NCBI GenBank assembly: GCA_902472305.1
Contig: CABRNK010000028.1
Coordinates: 1 to 27,975, forward strand
Reading direction: 5' to 3'
Length of the DNA: 27,975 nucleotides
DNA from: Hominenteromicrobium sp900549945
Lineage (GTDB): Bacteria; Bacillota; Clostridia; Oscillospirales; Acutalibacteraceae
Shown here in pieces: positions 15,431 through 23,501 of the stretch. Numbering within the stretch: the first letter of the stretch is position 1; every line of letters starts with the position of its first letter. The notes beneath the pieces are model-generated. The model ran no database searches and was not told the origin of the DNA. It saw nothing but the letters and a program-made list of their open reading frames with translations. The translations under genes and the position numbers were made by a program.

Positions 15431-15954
15431 AAGCAGTCTTTCGCCTCCGTTGCGCGCGCCGTGAAGGCGGAGAGCGCTTTCTGGTTTCGTATCTCGATGA
15501 ATTTTTCGGGGTAGGAGCGCCGCATTTGCCGGTAGCGGTTTTTCGCCCGCTTGCTGCGGCCGCCGTGGAGGATCCACCTTGCAAACTCGAAATCCAGCTT
15601 CTCGTTGCAGCCCTCGCCCATGTCCGGCCGCGTGCGGTTTTTAAAGAGCCGGGCGCGCTTTGCGGCGCGGTGCAGGCAGATGAAGCGGTTGAAGTTCAAA
15701 AAGACGATGCGGTCGGCCTTTTCGAGGCGCTCCTCATAATAGAGCGTGGAATAATTGCCGTCGATGACCCAGCTCGCGTTTTGGTCGAGGAAGGCGCGCA
15801 CGAGCGCTTTCTCCTCCTCGCGCGGCCGCTCGACCCAGCCGGGCAGCCAGTGCACGCTGTCTAAATGCAGCACCGGCACGCCGTATGCCGCTCCGAGCCG
15901 TGCGGCGAGCGTCGATTTGCCGCTGCCGCTGTATCCGATTACTGCGATGCGCAT
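15427..15954 (-). CDS. P-loop adenylate-kinase-like protein (FlaR/DNA topology modulation type)
   Basis: Small P-loop protein of 175 residues. Walker A is GYSGSGKST (7-15). The following LHLDSVHWLPGWVERPREE and WVIDGNYS are the marks of the AAA_17-like group annotated as 'DNA topology modulation protein FlaR' or adenylate kinase-like. That name is historical and the true substrate is unknown. Its stop overlaps the tsaD start by four bases, so the two are coupled. The start ATG at 15954 has GGGAGGGAAAG-like purines upstream. It is first in the leftward operon; 15955-16073 is leader and shows no known riboswitch. Confidence 0.87.
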   Translation of the reverse strand: MRIAVIGYSGSGKSTLAARLGAAYGVPVLHLDSVHWLPGWVERPREEEKALVRAFLDQNASWVIDGNYSTLYYEERLEKADRIVFLNFNRFICLHRAAKRARLFKNRTRPDMGEGCNEKLDFEFARWILHGGRSKRAKNRYRQMRRSYPEKFIEIRNQKALSAFTARATEAKDCL

Positions 15955-16073
15955 GGAACTTTCCCTCCCTTTAAACGGTAAAAAAGACAAGCCGTGCGTG
16001 CCGGCGGTCTGGCGCGCGGTTCCCGGTCGGGGCAGCCCGCCCCCTTCCCGGCGTGCCGGTGCCTGTCCCCTGT

Positions 16074-16102
16074 ATTGTAGCACAGCGCGCGGCGCAAAAC
16101 AA
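16074..16102 (-). promoter_or_regulatory. Promoter of the kinase-tsaD operon
   Basis: Minus-strand TTGTTT (16102-16097), 17-base spacer, TACAAT (16079-16074). It is divergent from the GH2 promoter 23 bases away. Confidence 0.78.
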
Positions 16103-16125
16103 GTGCCGGAGAGCGGGAACAGCGA

Positions 16126-16154
16126 TTGACATGCCTTTTCCCGGTTGCTATAAT
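16126..16154 (+). promoter_or_regulatory. Consensus promoter of the GH2 gene
   Basis: TTGACA (16126-16131), exactly 17 bases, TATAAT (16149-16154): a perfect SigA consensus. The ATG that overlaps the -10 box (16153) is upstream of the transcription start and cannot be the start codon. Confidence 0.92.
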
Positions 16155-16185
16155 GAAAGCACCAAATACAGGGGGAGTGATCGTA

Positions 16186-17940
16186 TTGAAAAATTACATT
16201 CCGGATTATCCGCGCCCGCAGCTGATCCGCACCGATTGGGAAAACCTGAACGGCGCGTGGGACTTCGCGTTCGACGATGCGGCCGAGGGGGAGAAAAACG
16301 GCTGGCAGGAGGCCTTTCAGCCGCAGCACACGATCGAGGTGCCGTTTACCTACGAGACGAAGCGCAGCGGCGTCGGCATCGAGGAGCCGCACAGCGACGT
16401 GTGGTATGCGCGTACGCTCGCGGTGAAGCCGCACGGCGGCCGCGTGCTGCTCCATTTCGAGGGCAGTGACTGGCATACGCGCGTGTTTGTGAACGGCCGC
16501 TTCGCCGGAGAGCACCGCGGCGGCTACGCGCGCTTTTCGTTTGACATCACCGATCTGGTCCGCACCGGCGAAAACCGGCTTGCGGTGCATGTTTCGGACA
16601 GCCTGAGCCGCAGCCAGCCGCGCGGCAAGCAGCGCTGGATCCCGGAGAATTTCGCGTGCTGGTATGTGCAGACGACCGGTATCTGGAAAACTGTGTGGCT
16701 CGAGTATGCGCCGGAGAGCCGCATCGCGTCGCTGAAGCTCACGCCGCAGCTTGCGGAGAAGGCTGTGCGTGTGGAGGCGGCGGTCGAGGCCGCGGCCTGC
16801 GGCGACCTGTACGTGCTCGCGACGGCGAGCTTTGAGGGCGTCACGGCGGGCCGCGCGCTCGCGAAGGTCACGGACGGCCGCGCCGACATTCTGCTGCGCG
16901 TCGCGAACCGGGAGATCAGCGAGTGGGATGTGCGCGCGTGGACGCCGGAAGCCCCGAACCTCTACGACCTCGAGGTGCAGCTTCTCCGCGGCACGGAGGC
17001 CGTGGACACGGTGCTCTCGTACTTCGGCATGCGCGAGATCCGCATTCAGGGCAATCAGGTCTGCCTGAACGGCGCGGTACTCTACCAGCGCCTGATCCTT
17101 GACCAAGGCTACTGGCGGGATTCGCACCTGACGCCCCCGAGCGAGGCGGCGCTCCTCGAGGACATCGAGAAGGTCATGGCGCTCGGCTACAACGGCGTGC
17201 GCAAGCACCAGAAAACCGAGGACGAGCGCTTTCTCTACTGGTGCGACGTGAAGGGCCTGCTTGTGTGGAGCGAATTCCCGGCGACCTATGTGTTCGACGA
17301 CGACGCGGTGGAGAACGTCACGCGCGAGTGGACGGAGATCGTCCGCCAGAATTACAACCACCCCTCGATCATCACGTGGACGCCGTTCAACGAGAGCTGG
17401 GGCATTCCGGATGTTGCGTCGGATAAGCGCCAGCAGCGGTTTACCGAGGCGATTTACAGCCTGACAAAGGCGATCGACCCGATGCGCCCGGTGGTCTGCA
17501 ACGACGGCTGGCGGCACACCGTCTCCGACATCATCACCCTGCACGACTACGAGGCGAGCGGCGAAACGCTCTACGATTACTACACGAAAAACCACGCGGC
17601 GGTTCTCGAAAATGCGCTGCCGTTCAGCGTGAACGGCCAGTTCTATCCGTTTGCCGAGGGCTACGGCTACCGCGGGCAGCCGATCCTCATCAGTGAGTTC
17701 GGCGGAATCGCGTTCAACAACGGCGAGAGCGGCTGGGGCTACGGCGACAAGGTCGCCGACAAGGCGGCGTTTATCGAGCGGTTCGACGCGATCACGAGCG
17801 CGGTGAAGCGGCTTGATTTCTGCTGCGGCTACTGCTACACGCAGGTCACGGACGTTCAGCAGGAGATCAACGGCCTGATGGATATGGAGCGCAATTACAA
17901 AATCGACCCGGAGGTCATCCGGGAAATCAACCAGCGGTAA
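16186..17940 (+). CDS. Glycoside hydrolase family 2 (beta-glycosidase)
   Basis: Retaining beta-glycosidase of 584 residues with the GH2 order: jelly-roll sugar-binding domain (about 1-180), immunoglobulin-like domain (about 185-280) and TIM barrel (about 285-584). The acid/base is E403 in WTPFNESWG and the nucleophile is E504 in ILISEFGG. It resembles short beta-galactosidase/beta-glucuronidase-like enzymes; the actual sugar is not decided by these motifs. No signal peptide. I chose the TTG at 16186: it lies eight bases after GGGGGAG and after the predicted start of transcription (about 16161), while the earlier in-frame ATG is inside the promoter. A terminator follows directly. Confidence 0.93.
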   Translation: MKNYIPDYPRPQLIRTDWENLNGAWDFAFDDAAEGEKNGWQEAFQPQHTIEVPFTYETKRSGVGIEEPHSDVWYARTLAVKPHGGRVLLHFEGSDWHTRVFVNGRFAGEHRGGYARFSFDITDLVRTGENRLAVHVSDSLSRSQPRGKQRWIPENFACWYVQTTGIWKTVWLEYAPESRIASLKLTPQLAEKAVRVEAAVEAAACGDLYVLATASFEGVTAGRALAKVTDGRADILLRVANREISEWDVRAWTPEAPNLYDLEVQLLRGTEAVDTVLSYFGMREIRIQGNQVCLNGAVLYQRLILDQGYWRDSHLTPPSEAALLEDIEKVMALGYNGVRKHQKTEDERFLYWCDVKGLLVWSEFPATYVFDDDAVENVTREWTEIVRQNYNHPSIITWTPFNESWGIPDVASDKRQQRFTEAIYSLTKAIDPMRPVVCNDGWRHTVSDIITLHDYEASGETLYDYYTKNHAAVLENALPFSVNGQFYPFAEGYGYRGQPILISEFGGIAFNNGESGWGYGDKVADKAAFIERFDAITSAVKRLDFCCGYCYTQVTDVQQEINGLMDMERNYKIDPEVIREINQR

Positions 17941-17950
17941 AGCGCCGCGG

Positions 17951-17994
17951 GTCGGCGGGTGCTTCGCACAGTGCGGGGCGCCCGACGTTTTTTT
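17951..17994 (+). terminator. Terminator after the GH2 gene
   Basis: GTCGG (17951-17955) pairs with CCGAC (17982-17986) around an inner GTGC-TTC-GCAC hairpin, followed by a run of seven T residues (17988-17994). Confidence 0.75.
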
Positions 17995-18004
17995 CAGAAT
18001 TAAA

Positions 18005-18033
18005 TTTACATTTGCACCGCGCCGTGTTAAAAT
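18005..18033 (+). promoter_or_regulatory. Promoter of the methionine-synthesis operon
   Basis: TTTACA (18005-18010), 17 bases, TAAAAT (18028-18033). The leader is only about 27 bases, so there is no room for a SAM, cobalamin or T-box riboswitch. Control, if any, must be at initiation or elsewhere. Confidence 0.82.
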
Positions 18034-18066
18034 ATTCGTATATTTATGAATTGGAGCGCAACCCCT

Positions 18067-18939
18067 ATGAAAATTTCAGAGATCCTCAGAACAAAGGCCG
18101 TGACGGTTTCCTGCGAGCTTTTCCCGCCGAAGCAGGGCGGATCGCTTTCGAATACGCGCGAGGTCGTGCGCGAGATCGCCGGCCTGCGCCCCTCCTTTAT
18201 GAGCGTCACCTACGGCGCAGGCGGGTCGAATTCCCGCAATACGCTGTCCGTCGCCGAGGCGGTGCGGGAAAACGGTGTTCCGGCGCTTGCGCACCTGACC
18301 TGCGTCGGGCAGGACCGCGCGTCGCTGCGCGCCTCAATCGAGCAGTTTAAAGAGAGCGGCGTCGAGAATATCCTCGCGCTGCGCGGCGACATCCCGGCGG
18401 GGCAGACCGCGCCGGAGGTCTTTCCGCATGCGAGCGACCTGATCCGCGAGATCCGCGAGGCGGGCGACTTCTGCATCGGCGGCGCCTGTTATCCGGAGGG
18501 GCACCCGGAATCGAGAAACAGCGCGGACGACATCGAGGGTGTGCGCCGCAAGGTCGAGAGCGGCTGCGAATTTCTCACGACGCAGATGTTCTTCGACAAC
18601 AACATCCTCTACAGCTACATGTTCCGGCTTCTGAAAAACGGCATCGACGTGCCGGTGGCCGCGGGCATTATGCCGGTCACGAACGCGAAGCAGATCGGGC
18701 GCATCATCGGCCTTTCAAACACAGTGCTGCCGCCGCGCTTCCGCGCGATCGTCGACCGCTTTGCCGATAACCCCGCGGCGATGCGGCAGGCCGGCATCGC
18801 CTATGCAACCGAGCAGATCATCGACCTGATCGCGAACGGCGTGACGCACATCCACATTTACACAATGAACCGGCCGGATATCGCGGGGAAGATCATGGAA
18901 AACCTCTCCGAGATCGTGCACAGCGATGCGGCTGAATGA
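18067..18939 (+). CDS. metF: Methylenetetrahydrofolate reductase
   Basis: Reduces 5,10-methylene-THF to 5-methyl-THF, the methyl donor for MetH. 290 residues, a single FAD-binding TIM barrel. The family start VSCELFPPK holds the catalytic glutamate E17, and LRGDIP, CIGGACYPEGHPE and FLTTQMFFDN are intact. The start at 18067 has GGAG ten bases upstream; the in-frame ATG at 18046 is too close to the predicted transcription start. It overlaps the next gene by 14 bases and heads the cluster metF - reactivation domain - metH. Confidence 0.96.
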   Translation: MKISEILRTKAVTVSCELFPPKQGGSLSNTREVVREIAGLRPSFMSVTYGAGGSNSRNTLSVAEAVRENGVPALAHLTCVGQDRASLRASIEQFKESGVENILALRGDIPAGQTAPEVFPHASDLIREIREAGDFCIGGACYPEGHPESRNSADDIEGVRRKVESGCEFLTTQMFFDNNILYSYMFRLLKNGIDVPVAAGIMPVTNAKQIGRIIGLSNTVLPPRFRAIVDRFADNPAAMRQAGIAYATEQIIDLIANGVTHIHIYTMNRPDIAGKIMENLSEIVHSDAAE

Positions 18940-19567
18940 GCGCGAGGCGCTGCGCTACCTCGGCTTTCGCGGCCGGCCTGCGGATGATGAGACGGTGCAG
19001 GCCGTCCGGGAAATCGGCGCGGCGCTCGAAAAAAGCCTGCGGCCGAAAAGCGTCAGCCGCCGCTATGCGGTGCGCGTTTCGGAGGCGGCTGTGGAGCTGG
19101 ACGGCTGGCACATCGAGAGCGTGAAGCTCGCGCGCCATCTGCGCGGCGCCGAGGCGGCTTATCTGTTCGCGGCGACGCTCGGCGTGCAGGCGGACGCGCT
19201 GGTGCGCCGGTATGCGGTGCGCGGTGCGGCGGCGAGCGCGGTGGCGGACGCGGTGTGCAGCGCGCTGATCGAGGATTACTGCGACGAGATGCAGGCGCAG
19301 CTTGCGGCGGCGGAAGCGGAAGGCGGCCTGTACCTGCGTCCGCGCTTTTCCCCGGGTTACGGGGATTTTGCGCTCGAGAGCCAGCGGGAGATCTTTTCGA
19401 GGCTCGCCTGCGAAAAGCGCATCGGCCTCACGCTGACCGACACGCTGATGATGGTGCCGTTTAAGTCCGTCACGGCGGTGATCGGCGTCACCGGCACGCC
19501 GGCGTGCGCCTACAATAAGTGCGCCGCCTGCACGAATACCGCGTGCGCATTCCGCACGGAAGCGTGA
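18926..19567 (+). CDS. Stand-alone MetH reactivation (SAM-binding) domain protein
   Basis: Corresponds to the C-terminal activation domain of cobalamin-dependent methionine synthase (Met_synt_B12), which uses SAM and a reductant to re-methylate inactive cob(II)alamin. 213 residues. The SAM-binding signature RPRFSPGYGDF is at 138-148, and TLTDTLMMVPFKSVTAVIG matches the domain's end. It supplies what the 799-residue MetH downstream lacks. Odd point: an added C-terminal cysteine set C194-x4-C199-x2-C202-x4-C207, suited to a metal or Fe-S site. The start overlaps metF by 14 bases and has no strong ribosome binding site, so translation is probably coupled. Confidence 0.92.
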   Translation: MRLNEREALRYLGFRGRPADDETVQAVREIGAALEKSLRPKSVSRRYAVRVSEAAVELDGWHIESVKLARHLRGAEAAYLFAATLGVQADALVRRYAVRGAAASAVADAVCSALIEDYCDEMQAQLAAAEAEGGLYLRPRFSPGYGDFALESQREIFSRLACEKRIGLTLTDTLMMVPFKSVTAVIGVTGTPACAYNKCAACTNTACAFRTEA

Positions 19568-19587
19568 CAGAAAAGGAATGGTGAAAT

Positions 19588-21987
19588 ATGCATCCAGTTA
19601 TAGAACGGTTCGGAAAAGACGCCGTGATTTTTGACGGCGGCATGGGCACGCTTCTGCAGGCGCACGGCCTTAGGGGCGGCGCGCTGCCGGAGCTGTGGAA
19701 CCTCGAGCGCCGCGAGGTCATCCTCGGCATCCAAAGGGAATACGCCGCTGCGGGCTGCGACATTCTGAGCACGAACACCTTCGGCGCGAACCGGCTGAAG
19801 CTCCGAAAAACGGGGTACACGGTCGGGCAGGTCGTCGGCGCGGCGTGCGAGATCGCGCGCGAGGCTTCTGCGGGCCGGGCGGCGGTCGCGCTCGACATCG
19901 GCCCCTCGGGCAAGCTGCTTGAGCCCTGCGGCGACCTCAGCTTCGACGACGCCTACGCGCTCTTTCAGGAGATGGTCGTCGCGGGGCGCGATAAGGCGGA
20001 TCTCGTGCTGATCGAGACGATGAGCGACACGTATGAGGTCAAGGCCGCTCTGCTTGCCGTGAAGGAAAACTGCGATCTGCCGGTCGTCGTGACGTATACC
20101 TTCGATTCGACCGGCAAACTTTTGACCGGCGGCAGCATCGAGGCCGCCGTGGCGCTGGCTGAGAGCCTCGGCGCCGATGCGGTCGGCATGAACTGCAGCC
20201 TCGGGCCGGAGCAAATGGCGGACTTTGTGCCGCGCCTGCTCGCCGCAACGCATCTGCCGGTCTGCGTCACGCCGAACGCCGGCCTGCCGGTTGCCGTGAA
20301 CGGCGAGACGTCGTATCCCGTCGGCCCGGAGGCGTTTCTCGGCTGGGCGCAGCGCTTTGCCGGGGAGGGCGTCGCTCTGCTCGGCGGCTGCTGCGGCACC
20401 ACGCCCGCGCATATGCGCCGTGTTTCCGACGCGCTGCGCGGCAGGCCGGTGCCGGCGCGCAGCGTGCCGGCGCGCACGGTCGTCTCGTCCTACACAAAAA
20501 CCGCCGAATTCGGCGCGCGCCCGCTTTTGATCGGCGAGCGGATCAACCCGACCGGCAAGCCGCGGCTGAAGGAGGCCATACGCGCCGGCGATTTCGAATA
20601 CATCTGCCGCGAGGGCATCGCGCAGGCGGAGAGCGGCGCCGATATTCTCGACGTGAACGTCGGCCTGCCGGGTATTGACGAGCCGGCCGTCATGGCGCAG
20701 GCCATCGCGGCACTGCAGAGCGTGACCGACACGCCGCTGCAGATCGACACCTCGAACACCGAGGCCATGGCGCGCGCGCTGCGGCTCTACAACGGCAAGC
20801 CGCTCGTCAACTCGGTGAACGGCAAGGCCGAGTCGCTGCACACGGTGCTGCCGCTTGTCAAAAAGTACGGTGCGGCGGTCGTCGCGCTGACGCTCGACGA
20901 GGACGGCATTCCCGACACCGCCGCCGGGCGCGTGCGGATCGCGGAGAAGATCATCCGCACCGCGGAGGCATACGGTATCCGGCGCTGTGATATCGTCGTC
21001 GATACGCTCGCGATGACCGTGAGCACCGGCGCGGACAACGCGAAAATCACGCTCGACGCGATCGGGGAGATCCGCCGCCGGTTCGGCGTGCACACCGTCC
21101 TCGGCGTCTCAAATATTTCGTTCGGCCTGCCGCGCCGCGAGCTGATCACAAGCACGTTTTTTGCGATGGCGATGCAGCGCGGCCTGAGCGCGGGCATCGT
21201 GAACCCGCTCAGCGGCGAGCTGATGAAGGCCTACCGCGCGTATTGCGCGCTGACCGGCCTCGATGACGGCTGCAAGGCGTACATCGAGGCGTATGCGAAT
21301 ACGGCGGCCGCGCCGGACGTCCCGGCGGGCGGCGCGGCGCAGGCCGCGGCCCCCGCCTCGGAAATGACGCTGCACCGTGCGATCGTCAAGGGGCTGCGCG
21401 AGCAGGCGGGCAGCCTGACCGAGGCGGCGCTCAAAACCACGCCGCCGATCGAGATCATCAACGGCGCGCTGATCCCGGCGCTCGACGAGGTCGGCAAGGG
21501 CTTTGAAAAGGGCACGGTGTTCCTGCCGCAGCTTCTGATGAGCGCTGACGCGGCGAAGGAGGCCTTCGACCGCATCAAGGCGGAGCTTAAAAGCCGGGGT
21601 GTGGAGGAGAAGAAAAAGGGCCGCATCTTGCTTGCGACCGTCAAGGGCGACATCCACGACATCGGGAAAAACATTGTGAAGGTCCTGCTCGAAAACTACG
21701 GCTTCGAGGTCGTCGATCTCGGCAAGGACGTGCCGCCGGAGGCGGTCGTGCAGGCGGCGGTGGAGGGGAACATCCGGCTCGTCGGCCTTTCGGCGCTGAT
21801 GACGACGACCGTCGTCCACATGGAGGAGACGATCCGCGCGCTGCGCGCCGCGCACGACTGCAAGATCATGGTCGGCGGCGCGGTGCTGAATGCCGAATAC
21901 GCCGCGTCGATCGGCGCCGACTTCTACTCGAAGGACGCGATGGGCTCGGTCCGCTATGCGGAATCGGTTTTTGCAAAGGAGGCGTGA
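19588..21987 (+). CDS. metH: Cobalamin-dependent methionine synthase lacking the activation domain
   Basis: Transfers methyl from 5-methyl-THF through cobalamin to homocysteine. 799 residues versus about 1230 in E. coli MetH, because the C-terminal activation domain is a separate gene just upstream. The order is: homocysteine-binding domain (about 1-290) with zinc ligands C203, C268 and C269 (GGCCGTTP); pterin-binding domain (about 305-565, LIGERINPTGK); B12 cap (about 590-675); and a B12-binding Rossmann domain with DIHDIGKN, in which H690 is the lower cobalt ligand. AAGGAATGGTGA precedes the ATG. All catalytic parts except reactivation are present. Confidence 0.97.
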   Translation: MHPVIERFGKDAVIFDGGMGTLLQAHGLRGGALPELWNLERREVILGIQREYAAAGCDILSTNTFGANRLKLRKTGYTVGQVVGAACEIAREASAGRAAVALDIGPSGKLLEPCGDLSFDDAYALFQEMVVAGRDKADLVLIETMSDTYEVKAALLAVKENCDLPVVVTYTFDSTGKLLTGGSIEAAVALAESLGADAVGMNCSLGPEQMADFVPRLLAATHLPVCVTPNAGLPVAVNGETSYPVGPEAFLGWAQRFAGEGVALLGGCCGTTPAHMRRVSDALRGRPVPARSVPARTVVSSYTKTAEFGARPLLIGERINPTGKPRLKEAIRAGDFEYICREGIAQAESGADILDVNVGLPGIDEPAVMAQAIAALQSVTDTPLQIDTSNTEAMARALRLYNGKPLVNSVNGKAESLHTVLPLVKKYGAAVVALTLDEDGIPDTAAGRVRIAEKIIRTAEAYGIRRCDIVVDTLAMTVSTGADNAKITLDAIGEIRRRFGVHTVLGVSNISFGLPRRELITSTFFAMAMQRGLSAGIVNPLSGELMKAYRAYCALTGLDDGCKAYIEAYANTAAAPDVPAGGAAQAAAPASEMTLHRAIVKGLREQAGSLTEAALKTTPPIEIINGALIPALDEVGKGFEKGTVFLPQLLMSADAAKEAFDRIKAELKSRGVEEKKKGRILLATVKGDIHDIGKNIVKVLLENYGFEVVDLGKDVPPEAVVQAAVEGNIRLVGLSALMTTTVVHMEETIRALRAAHDCKIMVGGAVLNAEYAASIGADFYSKDAMGSVRYAESVFAKEA

Positions 21988-21990
21988 CGG

Positions 21991-22743
21991 ATGGGCGTTG
22001 TACCGGAAAAGTGCCCCTACTGCGGGAGCACCAGCATCGGCGTCGGCTACCAGATTGGCGGCGGGCGGCTGTATGTGGATGCCTACGCTTACCACAGCAG
22101 CACGGCGGGCTCCGATGTGGAGACGTTCCTTTGCCGGGACTGCGGCAGCATTCTGTACGCTAGGGCGCTGCGGCCCGAAATTTTCCAGAGCGCCGGCGAT
22201 GCGCACCGCGAGGCGCTGCGTGCGTATATGGAGGAGAACGGATTCCTTCTGCTCAACGCCCATGCGACGCTGCCTTCCGCAGACGCGCTCGGCTACAGCA
22301 TGGAGACGCTCGTGCAGCTCGCGGAGCGCCGCGAGGCGGTGTACACGAAGGCGCTGGCCGGCCGCGCGGTGTACCTGTCGCCGCGGGCGTTCCGGCTTCT
22401 GTGCCGTGTGAAGCCGCAGAAACCGCTTACCGAAGCCGCGCAGCAGATCCTCAGGGCGCTGCGCGCGTATGACGGCGCGGACAAGGAAACACTTTGTGCA
22501 GCGGTGCAGATGGAGAAGAAGAGCTTTTCAAAGGCGTTCGATTTCCTGCTTGAAAACCTGTACGTCACCGTGTGCGCGGGCAGGCGGCTGACGCCGAGCT
22601 GGTACGCGTATATCTACTGCACCCGGGAGCAGTTCTGCCGGGGCCTGTCGGAGCTGCACGTTTCAGGCGATCCCAAGGACGCGCTTTGGGCGGTCGTCGG
22701 AAAAACGATGGACGAAAAGAGCTTTGCGCAGCTCTGCCGGTGA
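21991..22743 (+). CDS. Unrecognised zinc-ribbon protein in the methionine operon
   Basis: 250 residues, no confident family. What is visible: an N-terminal zinc ribbon (C8-x2-C11 ... C48-x2-C51, CPYCG and CRDCG) around a glycine-rich strand segment; a middle region (about 70-145) with mixed helices; and a segment (about 146-205, LTEAAQQILRALRAYDGADKE to FLLENLYVTVCAGRR) shaped like a winged helix, slightly reminiscent of AlkZ/YcaQ-related proteins. It begins three bases after the metH stop with AAAGGAGG seven bases upstream, so it is very probably cotranscribed. That context hints at regulation or cobalamin/methionine metabolism, but no function can be assigned. Confidence 0.85.
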   Translation: MGVVPEKCPYCGSTSIGVGYQIGGGRLYVDAYAYHSSTAGSDVETFLCRDCGSILYARALRPEIFQSAGDAHREALRAYMEENGFLLLNAHATLPSADALGYSMETLVQLAERREAVYTKALAGRAVYLSPRAFRLLCRVKPQKPLTEAAQQILRALRAYDGADKETLCAAVQMEKKSFSKAFDFLLENLYVTVCAGRRLTPSWYAYIYCTREQFCRGLSELHVSGDPKDALWAVVGKTMDEKSFAQLCR

Positions 22744-22780
22744 GCGCGGCGGCAATTTTGGCAAAACGGAGGTTTTCGAT

Positions 22781-23416
22781 ATGATTGAGATCCGAAATGA
22801 GACGGAGGCGGATTACGCAGCGGTGGAAAGCATCACCCGGCGCGCCTTCTACAATATCTATATGCCCGGCTGTACGGAGCACTATCTGGTGCACGTCATG
22901 CGGAGCCACGCGGATTTTATCCCGGCGCTCGACTTCGTGCTCGAGCTGGACGGCCGTGTGATCGGCAATGTCATGTACACAAAGGCGTGGCTGACGGATG
23001 AAAGCGGCGCGGAAAAGGAGATCTGCACCTTCGGGCCGGTCAGTATTCTGCCGGAATACCAGCGCAAGGGCTATGGAAAGCTGCTGCTCGAGCATTCATT
23101 CTGTGCGGCTGCGGCGCTCGGGTACGAGGCCATTGTCATTTTCGGCAGCCCGGAGAATTACGTGGGCCGCGGCTTTCAGAGCTGCAAAAAGTTCAACGTC
23201 TGCACGGGAGACGGCCGGTACCCGGCGGCGATGCTCGTGAAAGCGCTGAAGGCCGGCGCGCTTGACGGCAGACGGTGGTTCTACCGCGGCAGCCCCGCGA
23301 TGAACGTGGACGAAGCGGCGGCGCAGGCGTACGACGACACGCTCGAAAGGCTGGAGAAGAAGTGGCTGCCGAGTCAGGAGGAATTCTATATTCTGAGCCG
23401 CTCTTTTGTAGAGTGA
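22781..23416 (+). CDS. GNAT family N-acetyltransferase (YhbS-like)
   Basis: 211 residues; acetyl-CoA-dependent acetyltransferase of unknown substrate. The acetyl-CoA loop is Q94-RKGYGK following GPVSILPEY, the usual position. The C-terminal half (FGSPENYVGRGFQSCKKFNV) matches the YhbS-like group, which carries an extra C-terminal segment. Start at 22781 has GGAGG eight bases upstream. It follows the zinc-ribbon gene by 37 bases with no terminator between, so it may be the last gene of the methionine operon, though the function seems unrelated. Confidence 0.92.
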   Translation: MIEIRNETEADYAAVESITRRAFYNIYMPGCTEHYLVHVMRSHADFIPALDFVLELDGRVIGNVMYTKAWLTDESGAEKEICTFGPVSILPEYQRKGYGKLLLEHSFCAAAALGYEAIVIFGSPENYVGRGFQSCKKFNVCTGDGRYPAAMLVKALKAGALDGRRWFYRGSPAMNVDEAAAQAYDDTLERLEKKWLPSQEEFYILSRSFVE

Positions 23417-23441
23417 GGCGCGCCGCCCAAAAGGCCGCGCA

Positions 23442-23492
23442 AAAAATAAAGGGAGACGGCAGCGGCTTTCGCCGAATGCAGTCTCCTTTTTT
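23442..23492. terminator. Bidirectional terminator between converging genes
   Basis: GGGAGAC (23451-23457) pairs with GTCTCC(T) (23481-23487) with an inner CGGC-TTTC-GCCG hairpin. It is flanked by AAAAAA on the left and TTTTTT on the right, so it can stop both the GNAT transcript and the leftward kinase-like transcript. Confidence 0.85.
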
Positions 23493-23501
23493 GCCGCCTA
23501 T

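Noticed and set aside
15955..17595. Leftward continuation of the kinase-like frame into the GH2 gene
   Set aside because: It would add several hundred residues antisense to GH2 before the conserved MRIAVIGYSGSGKS start, and its own promoter lies at 16074-16102.
18034..18066. SAM or cobalamin riboswitch controlling the methionine operon
   Set aside because: Only about 27 bases lie between the predicted transcription start and the metF ATG, and the bases upstream show no S-box or B12-box pattern.
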